Shown piece after piece: positions 9,156 through 18,265 of a DNA stretch of 64,000 nt. Numbering within the stretch: the stretch's first letter is position 1; the number at the start of each line of letters is the position of its first letter. Under the pieces are notes generated by a model. The model saw nothing but the letters and a program-made list of their open reading frames with translations. It had not been told where the DNA came from and searched no databases. Origin of the DNA: Kineococcus gynurae (lineage in GTDB: Bacteria > Actinomycetota > Actinomycetes > Actinomycetales > Kineococcaceae); the NCBI RefSeq assembly GCF_050871315.1, contig NZ_JBJLRE010000016.1. One strand, given 5' to 3'. The position numbers were made by a program, and so were the translations under genes.

Positions 9156-10627
9156 GCGGGAACCTCCTCGTTCTCCTGGACGCTCGGACCGGCGACGTCG
9201 ACGCCGGGCTGCAGGGGCGGGAACACCGGGAGGGTGACCCCCTGCATGGTCGCGGCCACCCGGATGACCTGCTCGGAGTACCCGCGCTCGTTGTCGTACC
9301 AGACGTAGAGGACGACGTTCGGAGAACCGTCGGCGATCGTCGCCAACCCGTCGACCACGCCCGTCTTGCGGGTGCCGACGAAGTCGGTGGAGACGACCTC
9401 CGGGGAGTCGACGTAGTCGATCTGGTCCTGCAGCGACGACCCCAACGACATGCCCCGCAGGTAGTCGTTGATCGTGCTCTTGTCCACGCCCTCGGCCAGG
9501 GTGAGGTTGAGGATGGCCAGGGACACGTCCGGGGTGGGGACGCGGATCGAGTTCCCGGTGAGTTTGCCCGCGAGCTCGGGCAGGGCCTTGGCGACGGCCT
9601 TGGCCGCCCCGGTCTCGGTGATGACCATGTTGAGCACGGCGGAACGTCCGCGCCGGTCGCCCTTGTGGAAGTTGTCGATGAGGTTCTGGTCGTTGGTGAA
9701 CGAGTGCACCGTCTCGACGTGGCCGTGCACGACGCCGAAACGGTCGTTGACGGCCTTGAGGACCGGGGAGATGGCGTTGGTCGTGCAGCTCGCGGCGCTG
9801 GCGATGCGGTCGCGCTCCTCCAGCGTCCCCTCGTTCAACCCGTGCACGATGTTCTTGACCTCGCCCTTGCCGGGGGCGGTGAGCAGGACGCGGCCGGCGC
9901 CCCGGCTCTGCAGGTGCCGGCCCAGACCCGCGGCGTCGCGCCACCGCCCGGTGTTGTCGATGACGAGCGCGTCCTCGATGCCGTGGGCCGCGTAGTCGAC
10001 GGTTCCGGGGTCGTCGGAATAGATGAACTGCACCGGGGTCCCGTTGGCGATGAGCCGCTCGTTCTCCTCGTCCACCGTGAGCGTGCCCTGGAAGGCGCCG
10101 TGCACCGAGTCGCGGCGCAGCAGACTGGCCCGCTTCACCAGGTCGTTGCTGGATCCGCGGCGCACGACGACGGCGCGCAGCTGCAGACCGTAGGGGTCGT
10201 CCGCCTGCTCGATGAGGATGCGGGCGAGCAAGCGCCCGATGCGCCCGAACCCGTAGAGGACGACGTCGCGGCTGCCGGCCGGCGCGACCCCACCACCGCC
10301 GATGACCTCGGCCAGCGCGGCACGCACGTGGCCCTCGAGATCGACGCGCGAGGCGCTCCCGCCGAGGCGGGCGAGGTCCACCGCGCAGGGGGCCAGGTTC
10401 AGCTGGGAGAGCAGGCGGACGAGTTCGAGGCTGTCCTCCAGGGACAGTTCCACGTCGTCCACGCGCCGGGCGAAACGGTGGGCCTTGATGATCGCCACGG
10501 CGGACTTGCCGACCAGGCTGCGGCCGTGGACCGTCGGGATCACCCCGTAGTCGCGGTGGAGCCGTCCGATCAACGGCACCATCGCCTCGGCGAGCCCTAC
10601 CTTGAGGGTCCAGGTCTGATCAACCAC
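9152..10627 (-). CDS. gapB: Long-form glyceraldehyde-3-phosphate dehydrogenase
   Basis: 491 residues from GTG 10627 with GAAGGAG about 11 nt upstream. The first about 130 residues are an N-terminal extension absent from the roughly 335-residue classical GAPDH. Then come a Rossmann motif (VVLYGFGRIGRLLARI) and the catalytic Cys in SAASCTTNAISPV (about residue 280), followed by the phosphate-binding region. This length and layout match the GapB type of corynebacteria, which works mainly in the gluconeogenic direction. Its overlap with a malic enzyme gene fits a C4/C3 metabolic role. The symbol is by architecture, not by a tested function. Confidence 0.85.
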
Positions 10628-10723
10628 GTCTGCGTCGCTCCTTCGGTTCGGTGTCTGCGTCTCGATGTCTTCGTGCCCGTGCGCTCGTCGTCGGGCGCAC
10701 GGTGGTCCTGCCGTCGCGTCCCG

Positions 10724-12193
10724 TCAGACCGGGATGCCGACGAACTTGGTCTCCAGGTACTCCTCGATGCCTTCCGCGCCGCCCTCGCGCCCGAAACCCG
10801 AGGCCTTGACGCCCCCGAACGGTGCGGCCGCGTTGGAGACGACCCCCGCGTTCAGGCCGATCATCCCCGCCTCCAGCTCTTCGCTGACCCGCAGGCCGCG
10901 CGAGAGCGACTCGGTGAACGCGTAGGCGATCAACCCGTACTCCGAGGCGTTGGCCAACCCGAGCGCCTCCTCCTCGGTGTCGAACGTCACCACCGGTGCC
11001 ACGGGGCCGAACGTCTCCTCCGTCAGCAACCGCGCGTCCGCCGGGACGTCGGCGAGCACCGTGGGCGCGTAGAAGTACCCGGCCCCCTCGGGCGCCTCAC
11101 CCCCGGCCAGGACCGTCGCCCCGCCCGAGACCGCTTCCTGGACCCGACGGGCGACGTCGTCGCGGGCCCCGCCGTCGATGAGCGGCCCCACCTGCACGCC
11201 GTCCTCCGTACCGCGGCCCATCCGCAACGACCCCATGCGATCGGCGAAGCGGCGCGAGAACTCCGCGGCCACGCCACGCTGGACGTAGAACCGGTTGGCG
11301 GCGGTGCAGGCCTCACCCATGTTGCGCATCTTCGCGGCCATGGCACCCTCGACCGCCTTGTCCAGGTCGGCGTCGTCGAACACCAGGAACGGGGCGTTGC
11401 CACCGAGTTCCATCGAGGTCCGGAGCAGCTGCGTCGCCGACTGCTCGACCAGACGCTGCCCCACCGCGGTGGACCCGGTGAACGTCAGTTTGCGCAACCG
11501 CGGGTCGCGGATCAGGGGCTCCATGACCCTGCCGGTCGTGGAGGAGGTGACGACGTTCAGGACGCCCGGGGGCAGACCGGCCTCCTCGAGCACCCCCGCC
11601 AGCGCGAGCATCGTCAGCGGCGTCTGCGTCGCCGGCTTCACGACCATCGTGCAGCCCGCCGCGACGGCCGGGGCGATCTTGCGGGTCCCCATCGCCAGCG
11701 GGAAGTTCCACGGCGTGATCATCAGGCACGGGCCGACGGGCGCCTTCATGGTGAGCAGCCGGGAACCGCCGACGGGGTTCTCGGAGTACCGTCCCCCGAT
11801 CCGCGGAGCCTCCTCGGAGAACCAGCGCAGGAACTCGGCGCCGTACTTCACCTCACCGGCGGCCTCGGCCAACGGCTTGCCCATCTCCAGGGTCATCAGC
11901 AGCGCGAACTCGTCGGCGCGGGCGACGACGAGCTCGAAGGCACGCCGCAGGATCTCCGCGCGCTCCCGCGCCGGCACCTTGCGCCAGGTCTTCTGCGCCT
12001 CGTGCGCGGCCGTCAGCGCCGCACCCCCGTCGGCCACCGTGGCGTCCGCCACGCTCGCGAGGGTCTCACCGGTGGCCGGGTCCTCGACCGGGATGGTGCC
12101 GCCGTTCTCCCCGTCCCGCCACCGGCCCCCGATGAACAACTGGGTGGGGACGGACTTCAGGACGTTCTGCTCCTGCTCGGGGGTCATCCCCAT
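10724..12193 (-). CDS. gabD: Succinate-semialdehyde dehydrogenase-type aldehyde dehydrogenase
   Basis: 489 residues, the usual length of the GabD group. Features include TPWNFPLAMGTRKIAPAVAAG (cofactor and active-site Asn region), KPATQTPLT, FTGSTAVGQ, the catalytic Glu in MELGGNAP (about residue 262) and the catalytic Cys in GEACTAANRFY (about 295). It oxidises succinic semialdehyde to succinate with NAD(P)+. It lies 42 nt downstream of a thiamine-diphosphate enzyme gene on the same strand, an arrangement known from the cyanobacterial 2-oxoglutarate decarboxylase/SSADH pair. Substrate is inferred; other short aldehydes are possible. Confidence 0.85.
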   Translation of the reverse strand: MGMTPEQEQNVLKSVPTQLFIGGRWRDGENGGTIPVEDPATGETLASVADATVADGGAALTAAHEAQKTWRKVPARERAEILRRAFELVVARADEFALLMTLEMGKPLAEAAGEVKYGAEFLRWFSEEAPRIGGRYSENPVGGSRLLTMKAPVGPCLMITPWNFPLAMGTRKIAPAVAAGCTMVVKPATQTPLTMLALAGVLEEAGLPPGVLNVVTSSTTGRVMEPLIRDPRLRKLTFTGSTAVGQRLVEQSATQLLRTSMELGGNAPFLVFDDADLDKAVEGAMAAKMRNMGEACTAANRFYVQRGVAAEFSRRFADRMGSLRMGRGTEDGVQVGPLIDGGARDDVARRVQEAVSGGATVLAGGEAPEGAGYFYAPTVLADVPADARLLTEETFGPVAPVVTFDTEEEALGLANASEYGLIAYAFTESLSRGLRVSEELEAGMIGLNAGVVSNAAAPFGGVKASGFGREGGAEGIEEYLETKFVGIPV

Positions 12194-12235
12194 GGTTCTC
12201 GGTTTCCCTTCGGTGGAGACAGCTTCGGAGACGGC

Positions 12236-13981
12236 TCAGTAGGCGCGGACGCGCTGGTCGGTGACCAGGTGGACAAGGGCGAAGGTCCGCTCCTCGTCGA
12301 TGGCCCGCAGCGCGGCCGCCAGCGCGTCGGGGACGTCGGCGTCGCGCTCGACGCGGACCCCGAAACCCCCGAACGCCTGGGCCATGAGCGCGAAGTCGGG
12401 GTTCTTCAGCTGGGTCCCGCTGACCCGCTGCGGGTAGGTTCGCTCCTGGTGCGTCCGGATCGTGCCGTACTCCTGGTTGTCGAAGACGACCACCAGCGGG
12501 GTGGCGCCGTACTGCGCCGCGGTGGCCAGTTCCTGACCGTTCATCAGGAACTCCCCGTCGCCCGCGATGGTCACCACGCGGCGCCCGGGGAAGGCCAGCG
12601 ACGCGGCGACGGCCGAGGGGACCGAGTACCCCATCGACCCGTTGCGGGCGCTGATCATCGACGCGTACCCGTGGGTCGGGAAGTACCGGTGCGCCCAGTT
12701 CGTGTGCTCGCCCGCGCCGAACGTGACCATCGCGTCGCGCGGGAGGTCCTTCACCAGGTGGGCCATGAACGTGTCCGCGGTGGCCCGCCCCTCCCGCGGC
12801 TCCAGCGACGGCGGCGTGGAGAACGCCACCTGCTCGGCGCGCATCCGCCGCGTCCAGGCGGTCCACTCGGGCTTCACCTCGAGCTCGATGCCGACGAGGT
12901 CGCGGACGAACACCTCGGGCTTGGCGACGATCTGGGAGGAGACCGGTCCGGACCGTCCGCGCAGGGACGGGTCCATCGTCACCAGGAAGTTCTTCTTGCT
13001 CCAGTCCTGCCGCGCGACGAACCCGTCCGTGAGCGTGTCCCCCGGGACGGTCCCGACGAAGACCAGGACGTCGGTCTCCTCGAACAGGTCGTAGGTGGGT
13101 TTCGGGCGGCCGTAGCCGATCGGACCCACGTAGCTCGGGGAGTCGAACGGGATGGTGCCCTCGGTGCGCCACTCGACGGCAGCCGGGAGGTGGTGCTTCT
13201 CCAGCCACGCGGTCAGCGCCTCGGCGGCCTCGGCCGTCCAGTCGTTGCCGCCGGTGACGAAGAGCGGCTTGCTGGAGGCGGCGAGCGCCGCGGCGAGCGC
13301 CTGCGTGTCGCGTAGCGTCATGCCCCCGTGCGCCACCGGGATCACCGGGTGCGGCGTCGCGTCGATCTCGTGCTGCAGGACGTCCTCGGGCAGACCCACG
13401 ACGACCGGGCCGGGCCGACCGGACATCGCCGCGAACATGGCCTCGGCGACGATCTCGGAGGCCCGCTCGGCGTGGTCGAGGACCATGACGCGCTTGGCCC
13501 CGGTGTCGAACCAGGCCTTGACGTCGAACTCCTGGAACGCCTCGCGGTCGCGGTGGGCGAAGGGGATGAGCCCCACGAAGAGCACCATCGGGGTCGAGTC
13601 CTGCCAGGCCGTGTGCAGGCCGACGTGCGCGTTGGCCGCCCCCGGGCCGCGGGTGACCATCGCGACGCCCGGGCGCTGGAACATCTTGCCGTCGGCCTCG
13701 GCCATGTAGGCCGCCCCGCCCTCGTGCCGGCAGACCACGGTCTCGATGTCGGACCCGTGCAGCCCGTCCAGGACGTCGAGGAAGCTCTCACCGGGGACGA
13801 CGTAGGTCCGCTCGACGCCGTGGGCCGCGAGGGCCTCCACGATCACGTGGCCCGCCGAGAGCGTGCGCGCGGCGGGGCCGGTCGCGACGACGGGGGTCGT
13901 GGCGGGGGTCGTGGCGGGGGTCGACGCGGGCGCGGTCGTGGTCTCGGGGGCGGGGGCGGGGGCCTCGTTCGTCAGGGTCAC
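12236..13981 (-). CDS. Thiamine-diphosphate-dependent decarboxylase/carboligase
   Basis: 581 residues from GTG 13981. A Pro/Thr/Ala-rich leader of about 38 residues precedes the ThDP PYR domain, which contains VPGESFLDVLDGL and the cofactor-activating Glu in CRHEGGAAYMAEADG (about residue 87). The middle domain follows, then the PP domain with the GDG motif in IAGDGEFLMNGQELATA (about 470) and FDNQEYG. This is the acetolactate-synthase-like superfamily, but no ilvN or other branched-chain gene is near, so acetolactate synthase is unlikely. Placement directly upstream of an SSADH gene suggests a 2-oxoglutarate decarboxylase; benzoylformate-type decarboxylase is an alternative. Confidence 0.75.
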   Translation of the reverse strand: MTLTNEAPAPAPETTTAPASTPATTPATTPVVATGPAARTLSAGHVIVEALAAHGVERTYVVPGESFLDVLDGLHGSDIETVVCRHEGGAAYMAEADGKMFQRPGVAMVTRGPGAANAHVGLHTAWQDSTPMVLFVGLIPFAHRDREAFQEFDVKAWFDTGAKRVMVLDHAERASEIVAEAMFAAMSGRPGPVVVGLPEDVLQHEIDATPHPVIPVAHGGMTLRDTQALAAALAASSKPLFVTGGNDWTAEAAEALTAWLEKHHLPAAVEWRTEGTIPFDSPSYVGPIGYGRPKPTYDLFEETDVLVFVGTVPGDTLTDGFVARQDWSKKNFLVTMDPSLRGRSGPVSSQIVAKPEVFVRDLVGIELEVKPEWTAWTRRMRAEQVAFSTPPSLEPREGRATADTFMAHLVKDLPRDAMVTFGAGEHTNWAHRYFPTHGYASMISARNGSMGYSVPSAVAASLAFPGRRVVTIAGDGEFLMNGQELATAAQYGATPLVVVFDNQEYGTIRTHQERTYPQRVSGTQLKNPDFALMAQAFGGFGVRVERDADVPDALAAALRAIDEERTFALVHLVTDQRVRAY

Positions 13982-14237
13982 CAGGGAGTCCGATCTACTG
14001 TGATAGGAGGGCTTCGCGTCGACACTAGGGCGGTTCGAAGCCTCGGAGAACGAGTTGCCGGGGTGAAGATTGCGCGTTCTTCATTCTTCGTGAAGTGGAC
14101 GGGGAGGCTTCGACGCGGGCCGCGTGGGGTGGTCCTGCGCGGCGAGTTGCCGTCGGGAGGGGCTGACGTAGCGTTCAAGAATCCGCCCGGCTCGCACCCG
14201 AACCGGGACCACCCACCCTCTCTGGAGGACCACTCCC

Positions 14238-15281
14238 GTGACCACCACCGTGAAGGCCTGGGCCAAGCCGTCGGCCGACGGACCGCTCGAGGCGACCACC
14301 ATCGAGCGTCGCGACCTCGGCCCGAACGACGTGCGCATCGACATCACGTTCGCCGGCATCTGCCACTCCGACATCCACACCGCCCGGGCGGAGTGGGGCG
14401 AGATCTCCTACCCGATCGTGGTCGGGCACGAGATCGCCGGTGTCGTCGCCGAGGTCGGCTCCGACGTGACCCGGCACGCGGTCGGCGACCGCGTCGGCGT
14501 CGGCTGCATGGTCGGTTCCTGCCGCGAGTGCAAGAACTGCCGCAACGACGAGGAGCAGTACTGCGTCAAGGGCAACATCGGCACCTACAACGGCACCGAC
14601 GTCGACGGTCGCCCCACCGCGGGCGGGTACTCCGACGAGATCGTCGTGGCCGAGGACTTCGTGCTGCGCATCCCTGACGGGATCGAGCTGGACGAGGCCG
14701 CGCCGCTGCTCTGCGCGGGCATCACCACCTTCTCCCCGCTGCACCGCTGGAACGCCGGCCCCGGCAAGCGCGTCGCCGTCGTGGGGCTGGGCGGGCTCGG
14801 CCACATGGCGGTCAAGATCGCCGTCGCCATGGGCGCCGAGGTGACCGTCCTCTCGCAGTCGTTGAAGAAGCAGGAGGACGGCCTCCGCCTGGGCGCGAAG
14901 CACTACTACGCGACCAGCGACCCGGACACCTTCGCGAACCTGAAGAACTCCTTCGACCTCATCATCAACACCGTGAGCGCGAAGATCCCCGTCGACTCCT
15001 ACCTCTCGCTGCTCGACGTGAACGGCGCGATGGTCAACGTCGGCGCCCCCGAGGAGCCGCTGTCGGTCAACGCCTTCAGCCTCATCACCAACGGCCGCTC
15101 CTACGCCGGGTCGATGATCGGCGGCATCAAGGAGACCCAGGAGATGCTCGACTTCTGCGCCGAGCACCACCTGGGCGCCGAGGTCGAGGTGATCCCCTTC
15201 GACAAGGTCAACGAGGCCTGGGACCGCGTCGTCGCCTCCGACGTCCGCTACCGGTTCGTCCTGGACACCTCCACCCTCTGA
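14238..15281 (+). CDS. Zinc-dependent alcohol dehydrogenase, YahK/CAD-like
   Basis: 347 residues from GTG 14238 with GGAGG 12 nt upstream. Medium-chain dehydrogenase with the catalytic zinc ligands in AGICHSDIH and VVGHEIAGVV, four structural-zinc cysteines in CRECKNC...QYC and a Rossmann motif VVGLGGLGHMAVKIA. Closest by eye to the E. coli YahK/cinnamyl-alcohol-dehydrogenase group, broad aldehyde reductases using NADP(H). It is divergent from the decarboxylase/SSADH genes across 256 bp, so it could reduce an aldehyde made by that pair, but no shared operator was found. Confidence 0.88.
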   Translation: MTTTVKAWAKPSADGPLEATTIERRDLGPNDVRIDITFAGICHSDIHTARAEWGEISYPIVVGHEIAGVVAEVGSDVTRHAVGDRVGVGCMVGSCRECKNCRNDEEQYCVKGNIGTYNGTDVDGRPTAGGYSDEIVVAEDFVLRIPDGIELDEAAPLLCAGITTFSPLHRWNAGPGKRVAVVGLGGLGHMAVKIAVAMGAEVTVLSQSLKKQEDGLRLGAKHYYATSDPDTFANLKNSFDLIINTVSAKIPVDSYLSLLDVNGAMVNVGAPEEPLSVNAFSLITNGRSYAGSMIGGIKETQEMLDFCAEHHLGAEVEVIPFDKVNEAWDRVVASDVRYRFVLDTSTL

Positions 15282-15295
15282 CCCCCACCCCCTTC

Positions 15296-15346
15296 CCCCC
15301 CGTGATCAAGGAATCCGGCCCGCCACGATTCCTTGATCACGGGGGG
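15296..15346. repeat. Palindrome copy 1 (20-bp perfect arms), probable bidirectional terminator
   Basis: Arms 15296-15315 and 15327-15346 are perfect reverse complements with an 11-nt loop. The inner part of each arm contains CCCGTGATCAAGGAATC, shared exactly with the palindrome at 16312-16369. It lies between the convergent alcohol dehydrogenase and DUF559 genes, the right place for a bidirectional terminator; a short TTT follows the right arm. Confidence 0.75.
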
Positions 15347-15371
15347 TTTCGGGTTTCCGGGCGGGTGGAGG

Positions 15372-16247
15372 TCAGCAGCGTCGGGGTGGGACGGTCCGCG
15401 ACAGGCCCAACGCCTCGACGAGACCCTCCTCCAGCGCTGTCGACCGTCCGAGGACGTCACCCGCGCCGACGGTGAAGATCGTCCAACCCCGTCGGACCAG
15501 CTCCGCCCGCCGTCGGGAGTCGCGCTCGACGGGGCGACGACCGACGTGGAACGCGAACCCGTCGTACTCGATCGCCACCCCGGCATCCCGTTAACCCAGG
15601 TCGAGCCACCAGGACCGACCGTCGTCGCGGTCGACGCGCACCTGCGTCTCCGGCCGCGGCAGCCCGGCCTGCAGGATGCGCAACCGGGCCCAGGACTCCC
15701 CCGGCGACTCGACCCCCGGGTCCGCCCACCGCACCAGGTCACGAGCCCGCGCCACCCACCGCTCCCCCCGGAACGCCTGCGCCCGGTCCAGCAGATCGGC
15801 GGGGTCGAACAACCCGTCCCGCAACGCGTGGTCGAGCGTCGCCAACCCCAGCAGCGGGCTCTCGAACCGCGCCACGTCCAGCAACGTCCGTTCCAGGCTG
15901 GTGACCGGGATCCCCAGCACCTCGTCGCGGTCCCCGTCGAGCGTCGCCGTGAACCCCTGGATCCCCGCGAGGTGAGCAGCCATGGGTTCGAGCCCGGGAG
16001 AACGCAGGACCTGCAGGGCCACGGGTCGGTCCTGTTCACCGGGCATGTCCAGATGGATGCCGTGCAGGAAGGCCGCAGTACGTCGGCCCGCCACCGCTCC
16101 CACGGGCATGCGTCGCTGCAAGCGGGTCAGGCGTTCGCGTTCGACCGGCGTGGCGCTCGTGACCCCACGCGTGTACCGCAGCCGGACGTTCTGTGCGGAT
16201 CGCAGATCGGAGATCCGCCGAGGCTGACGGGACCTCACGGGCGACAC
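15372..16247 (-). pseudogene. DUF559-type protein interrupted by an in-frame TAA
   Basis: One minus-strand frame runs from GTG 16247 to TGA 15372 and is broken only by TAA at 15591-15593. The N-terminal 218 residues read like an AbiEi/DUF559-type protein (AGRRTAAFLHGIHL, GIPVTSLERTLLDVAR), ending in SWWLDLG just before the stop. After it the same frame continues with GVAIEYDGFAFHVGRR...RRRAELVRRGWTIFTV, the endonuclease-like DUF559 core with its EYDG motif. The stop thus removes the presumed catalytic core. It may be a recent nonsense mutation or a base-call error. The restart at 15578 would give only 68 residues. Two related palindromes flank the gene. Confidence 0.8.
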
Positions 16248-16311
16248 CGCCGCCCCGCCTCCACCTGTGGACCCTGTCGTCCTGTCCCGCCGCCTGTGGA
16301 CGGACCTCCCC

Positions 16312-16369
16312 CTACCCTCCCGTGATCAAGGAATCTCCTCGTCAGGATTCCTTGATCACGGGAGGGTAG
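16312..16369. repeat. Palindrome copy 2 (24-bp perfect arms), probable terminator
   Basis: Arms 16312-16335 and 16346-16369 are perfect reverse complements with a 10-nt loop. The inner 17 bp of the arm (CCCGTGATCAAGGAATC) equals that of the palindrome 1 kb upstream, while the loop and outer arm differ. It lies downstream of the minus-strand TspO-like gene, so it can act as its terminator. Confidence 0.75.
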
Positions 16370-16418
16370 CGGGGTGGAATGGTGGGGGTGGGGTGGGCAA
16401 GGCGGGGGGTTGGGGGCG

Positions 16419-17207
16419 TCAGCGGCGGGCGCGGAGCACCGGGGCGATCAGGGCGAAGACGGCGACCAGGAGGGCCAGGACGGCGGTGAGCACCGATTCG
16501 GGCGCCCCCTGAAGACGGCCGACGGCGATCCAGGTGAGGCCCCAGGCGATGGCCAGGGCGGGGGCGAAGCGTCGCCCGGCCCCGACCAGGAAGGCGATCC
16601 CGGCCACCACGACGAGTACCGCGAGGCTCCAGCCGACGGCGACCGCGCCCGTGGCGGACCAGCCGAGGTCGGCGACCAGGAAGGCGGCGGTGTTGGCGAC
16701 GGTGGCGACGCTGACCCAGCCGAGGTACAGGCCCACGGTCCCGTCGAGCAGCACCCGCTGCAGGGCGGGGACCCCCGTCCGGTCGCCGCCCAGCATCCCG
16801 AACGTCAGGACGAGGACCACGAGCAGCGCGGCGATGACGACGAGGCTCCCGGCCACCGAACCGGCCTGCACGGTGAGGATCCAGGCGGCGTTGAGCAGCA
16901 TGGACAGCGCCAACCACCACCCCACCCGCCGCTGCCGGGCGTCCCGGCGCTGGGCGGGGAGGAGCTGGTAGACCGCCAGGGCCAGCAGCCCGGCGTAGAC
17001 GACCGACCAGATCGAGAAGGCGGGGCCGGCCGGCGCGACGAGCGTCGAGTCGGCGGCCAGCGCACCACCCGCGGCCTCGTTGATGGGTGTCCCGACGACC
17101 ACCCCGGAACCGACGAACGACCCGACCAGCATGACGATCGCGCTGACGAGCACCACGGCGGCACGGACGGAGTCCGAGCCCTGAGCACGACGGGTGTCGA
17201 CCGACAT
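16419..17207 (-). CDS. TspO/MBR-related membrane protein
   Basis: 262 residues. ATG 17207 is chosen over upstream starts because AGAGGAGGA lies 4 nt before it. About seven hydrophobic segments are seen; PAGPAFSIWSVVYAGLLALAVYQLLP in the N-terminal third resembles the Trp-containing signature of the TspO/tryptophan-rich sensory protein group. Classical TspO proteins are about 160 residues with five helices and bind porphyrins, so this longer relative may differ in ligand. It stands alone, with a probable terminator 50 bp downstream and an inverted repeat just upstream of its ribosome binding site. Confidence 0.7.
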   Translation of the reverse strand: MSVDTRRAQGSDSVRAAVVLVSAIVMLVGSFVGSGVVVGTPINEAAGGALAADSTLVAPAGPAFSIWSVVYAGLLALAVYQLLPAQRRDARQRRVGWWLALSMLLNAAWILTVQAGSVAGSLVVIAALLVVLVLTFGMLGGDRTGVPALQRVLLDGTVGLYLGWVSVATVANTAAFLVADLGWSATGAVAVGWSLAVLVVVAGIAFLVGAGRRFAPALAIAWGLTWIAVGRLQGAPESVLTAVLALLVAVFALIAPVLRARR

Positions 17208-17220
17208 GGTTCCTCCTCTG

Positions 17221-17259
17221 TCCTGATCACCGGGCGCACCGCGGCCCGCCGGATCAGGA
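17221..17259. promoter_or_regulatory. Inverted repeat upstream of the TspO-like gene
   Basis: TCCTGATC (17221-17228) and its reverse complement GATCAGGA (17252-17259) flank a GC-rich centre that pairs partly further (GGGC/GCCC). It begins 2 bp upstream of the ribosome binding site of the TspO-like gene, so it could be an operator or a leader hairpin. No regulator gene is adjacent. Confidence 0.4.
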
Positions 17260-17353
17260 TGCCGAGGACGGGGATCACCCGCGCGCCGAAGCCGGTACCC
17301 CGGTGCACGGATCCCGCGGTCTCGACGGGTGCCCGGGGCCACGTCCCCGTACG

Positions 17354-18265
17354 GTGACCATCGTGGAGTTGCGAAAAGTGGTCATCGTCTGCAACCCCAA
17401 CAGCACGGGGGATGGGCCGGACAACGCCCGGGAGCTCGAGCGCACCCTCGCGGAGCAGGCACCGGGGTTGCCGGTCCAGATCCAGGGGACGGAGTACGCC
17501 GGGCACGCCGAGGAGATCGCGCGGCAGGCGGTGTCGGGGTCCGACGGCGTCCTCGTCGTCTCGGCCAGCGGTGACGGCGGGTACCACGAGGTGGTCAACG
17601 GCGTGGTCAGCGCCGGTCGCGACGGCCATGGTCTCGGTGCGGCCGCCGTCCTCGCCTCGGGTAACGCCAACGACCACGCCGGTGCCACCCAGCACCGTCC
17701 GCTCGTGCACGCGATCCTCGAGGCCCACGCCCAGGGCATGTCGCAGCGGATGGATCTGCTGGAGCTGCAGGCCGACGCCCTCCCGTCGCGGGTCGCCCAC
17801 TCCTACATCGGGTTGGGCATCTCCCCCGTCGCCGCCAAGGCGCTGAACGAGCACGACCTCGACGCAGTCCGCGAGACCTTCCTGGTGGTCCGCGCGTTCT
17901 GGCGCTACCGTCCGATGACGATCTCGCACCACACGGCCACCGGGGAGGAGAAGATCAGCGTGGACAGCCTGATCTTCGCCAACATCAACCGGATGGCGAA
18001 GTACGCCGAGTTCTCCGACGAGTCCAGCGTCGAGGACGGCCGCTACGAGACCCTCATGATCCCGCACCGGAGCAAACTGCGACTGCTGGCCGACGTCACC
18101 CGGATCCTCCGCAAGGAGCACCCCGTGATCTCCCGGTCGGAGCCGTACGCCTTCCGGACGCTGCAGCCGATGCCCCTGCAGCTGGACGGAGAGATCTTCG
18201 CGGTCCCCGGGGATGCCGAGGTGACCGTGCGATGTCTGCCCTCGACCTTGCGGACCGTCCGCTGA
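17354..18265 (+). CDS. Diacylglycerol/sphingosine kinase-like protein
   Basis: 303 residues from GTG 17354 (GTG 17363 is an equally possible start). The N terminus reads VVIVCNPNSTG, and VVSASGDGGYHEVVNGVV takes the place of the GGDGT motif of DAGK-catalytic domains, followed by VLASGNANDHA where the family has LPxGTxND. This is the lipid-kinase/NAD-kinase-like fold. The altered SGDGG and SGNAND motifs may change the phosphate donor site, so activity is uncertain. Its last 34 bases overlap the start of the PP2C-type phosphatase gene. Confidence 0.75.
   Translation: MTIVELRKVVIVCNPNSTGDGPDNARELERTLAEQAPGLPVQIQGTEYAGHAEEIARQAVSGSDGVLVVSASGDGGYHEVVNGVVSAGRDGHGLGAAAVLASGNANDHAGATQHRPLVHAILEAHAQGMSQRMDLLELQADALPSRVAHSYIGLGISPVAAKALNEHDLDAVRETFLVVRAFWRYRPMTISHHTATGEEKISVDSLIFANINRMAKYAEFSDESSVEDGRYETLMIPHRSKLRLLADVTRILRKEHPVISRSEPYAFRTLQPMPLQLDGEIFAVPGDAEVTVRCLPSTLRTVR

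Noticed and set aside
9665..13315. Plus-strand frame of over 1200 codons opposite the GAPDH, SSADH and ThDP-enzyme genes
   Set aside because: It is an antisense shadow: no protein family features, while the minus strand encodes three well-conserved enzymes.
12236..13981. Acetolactate synthase large subunit (ilvB)
   Set aside because: No ilvN or ilvC nearby, the PYR-domain motif is GESF rather than the usual GGA/GGS form of acetolactate synthase, and an SSADH gene follows; a decarboxylase is more likely.
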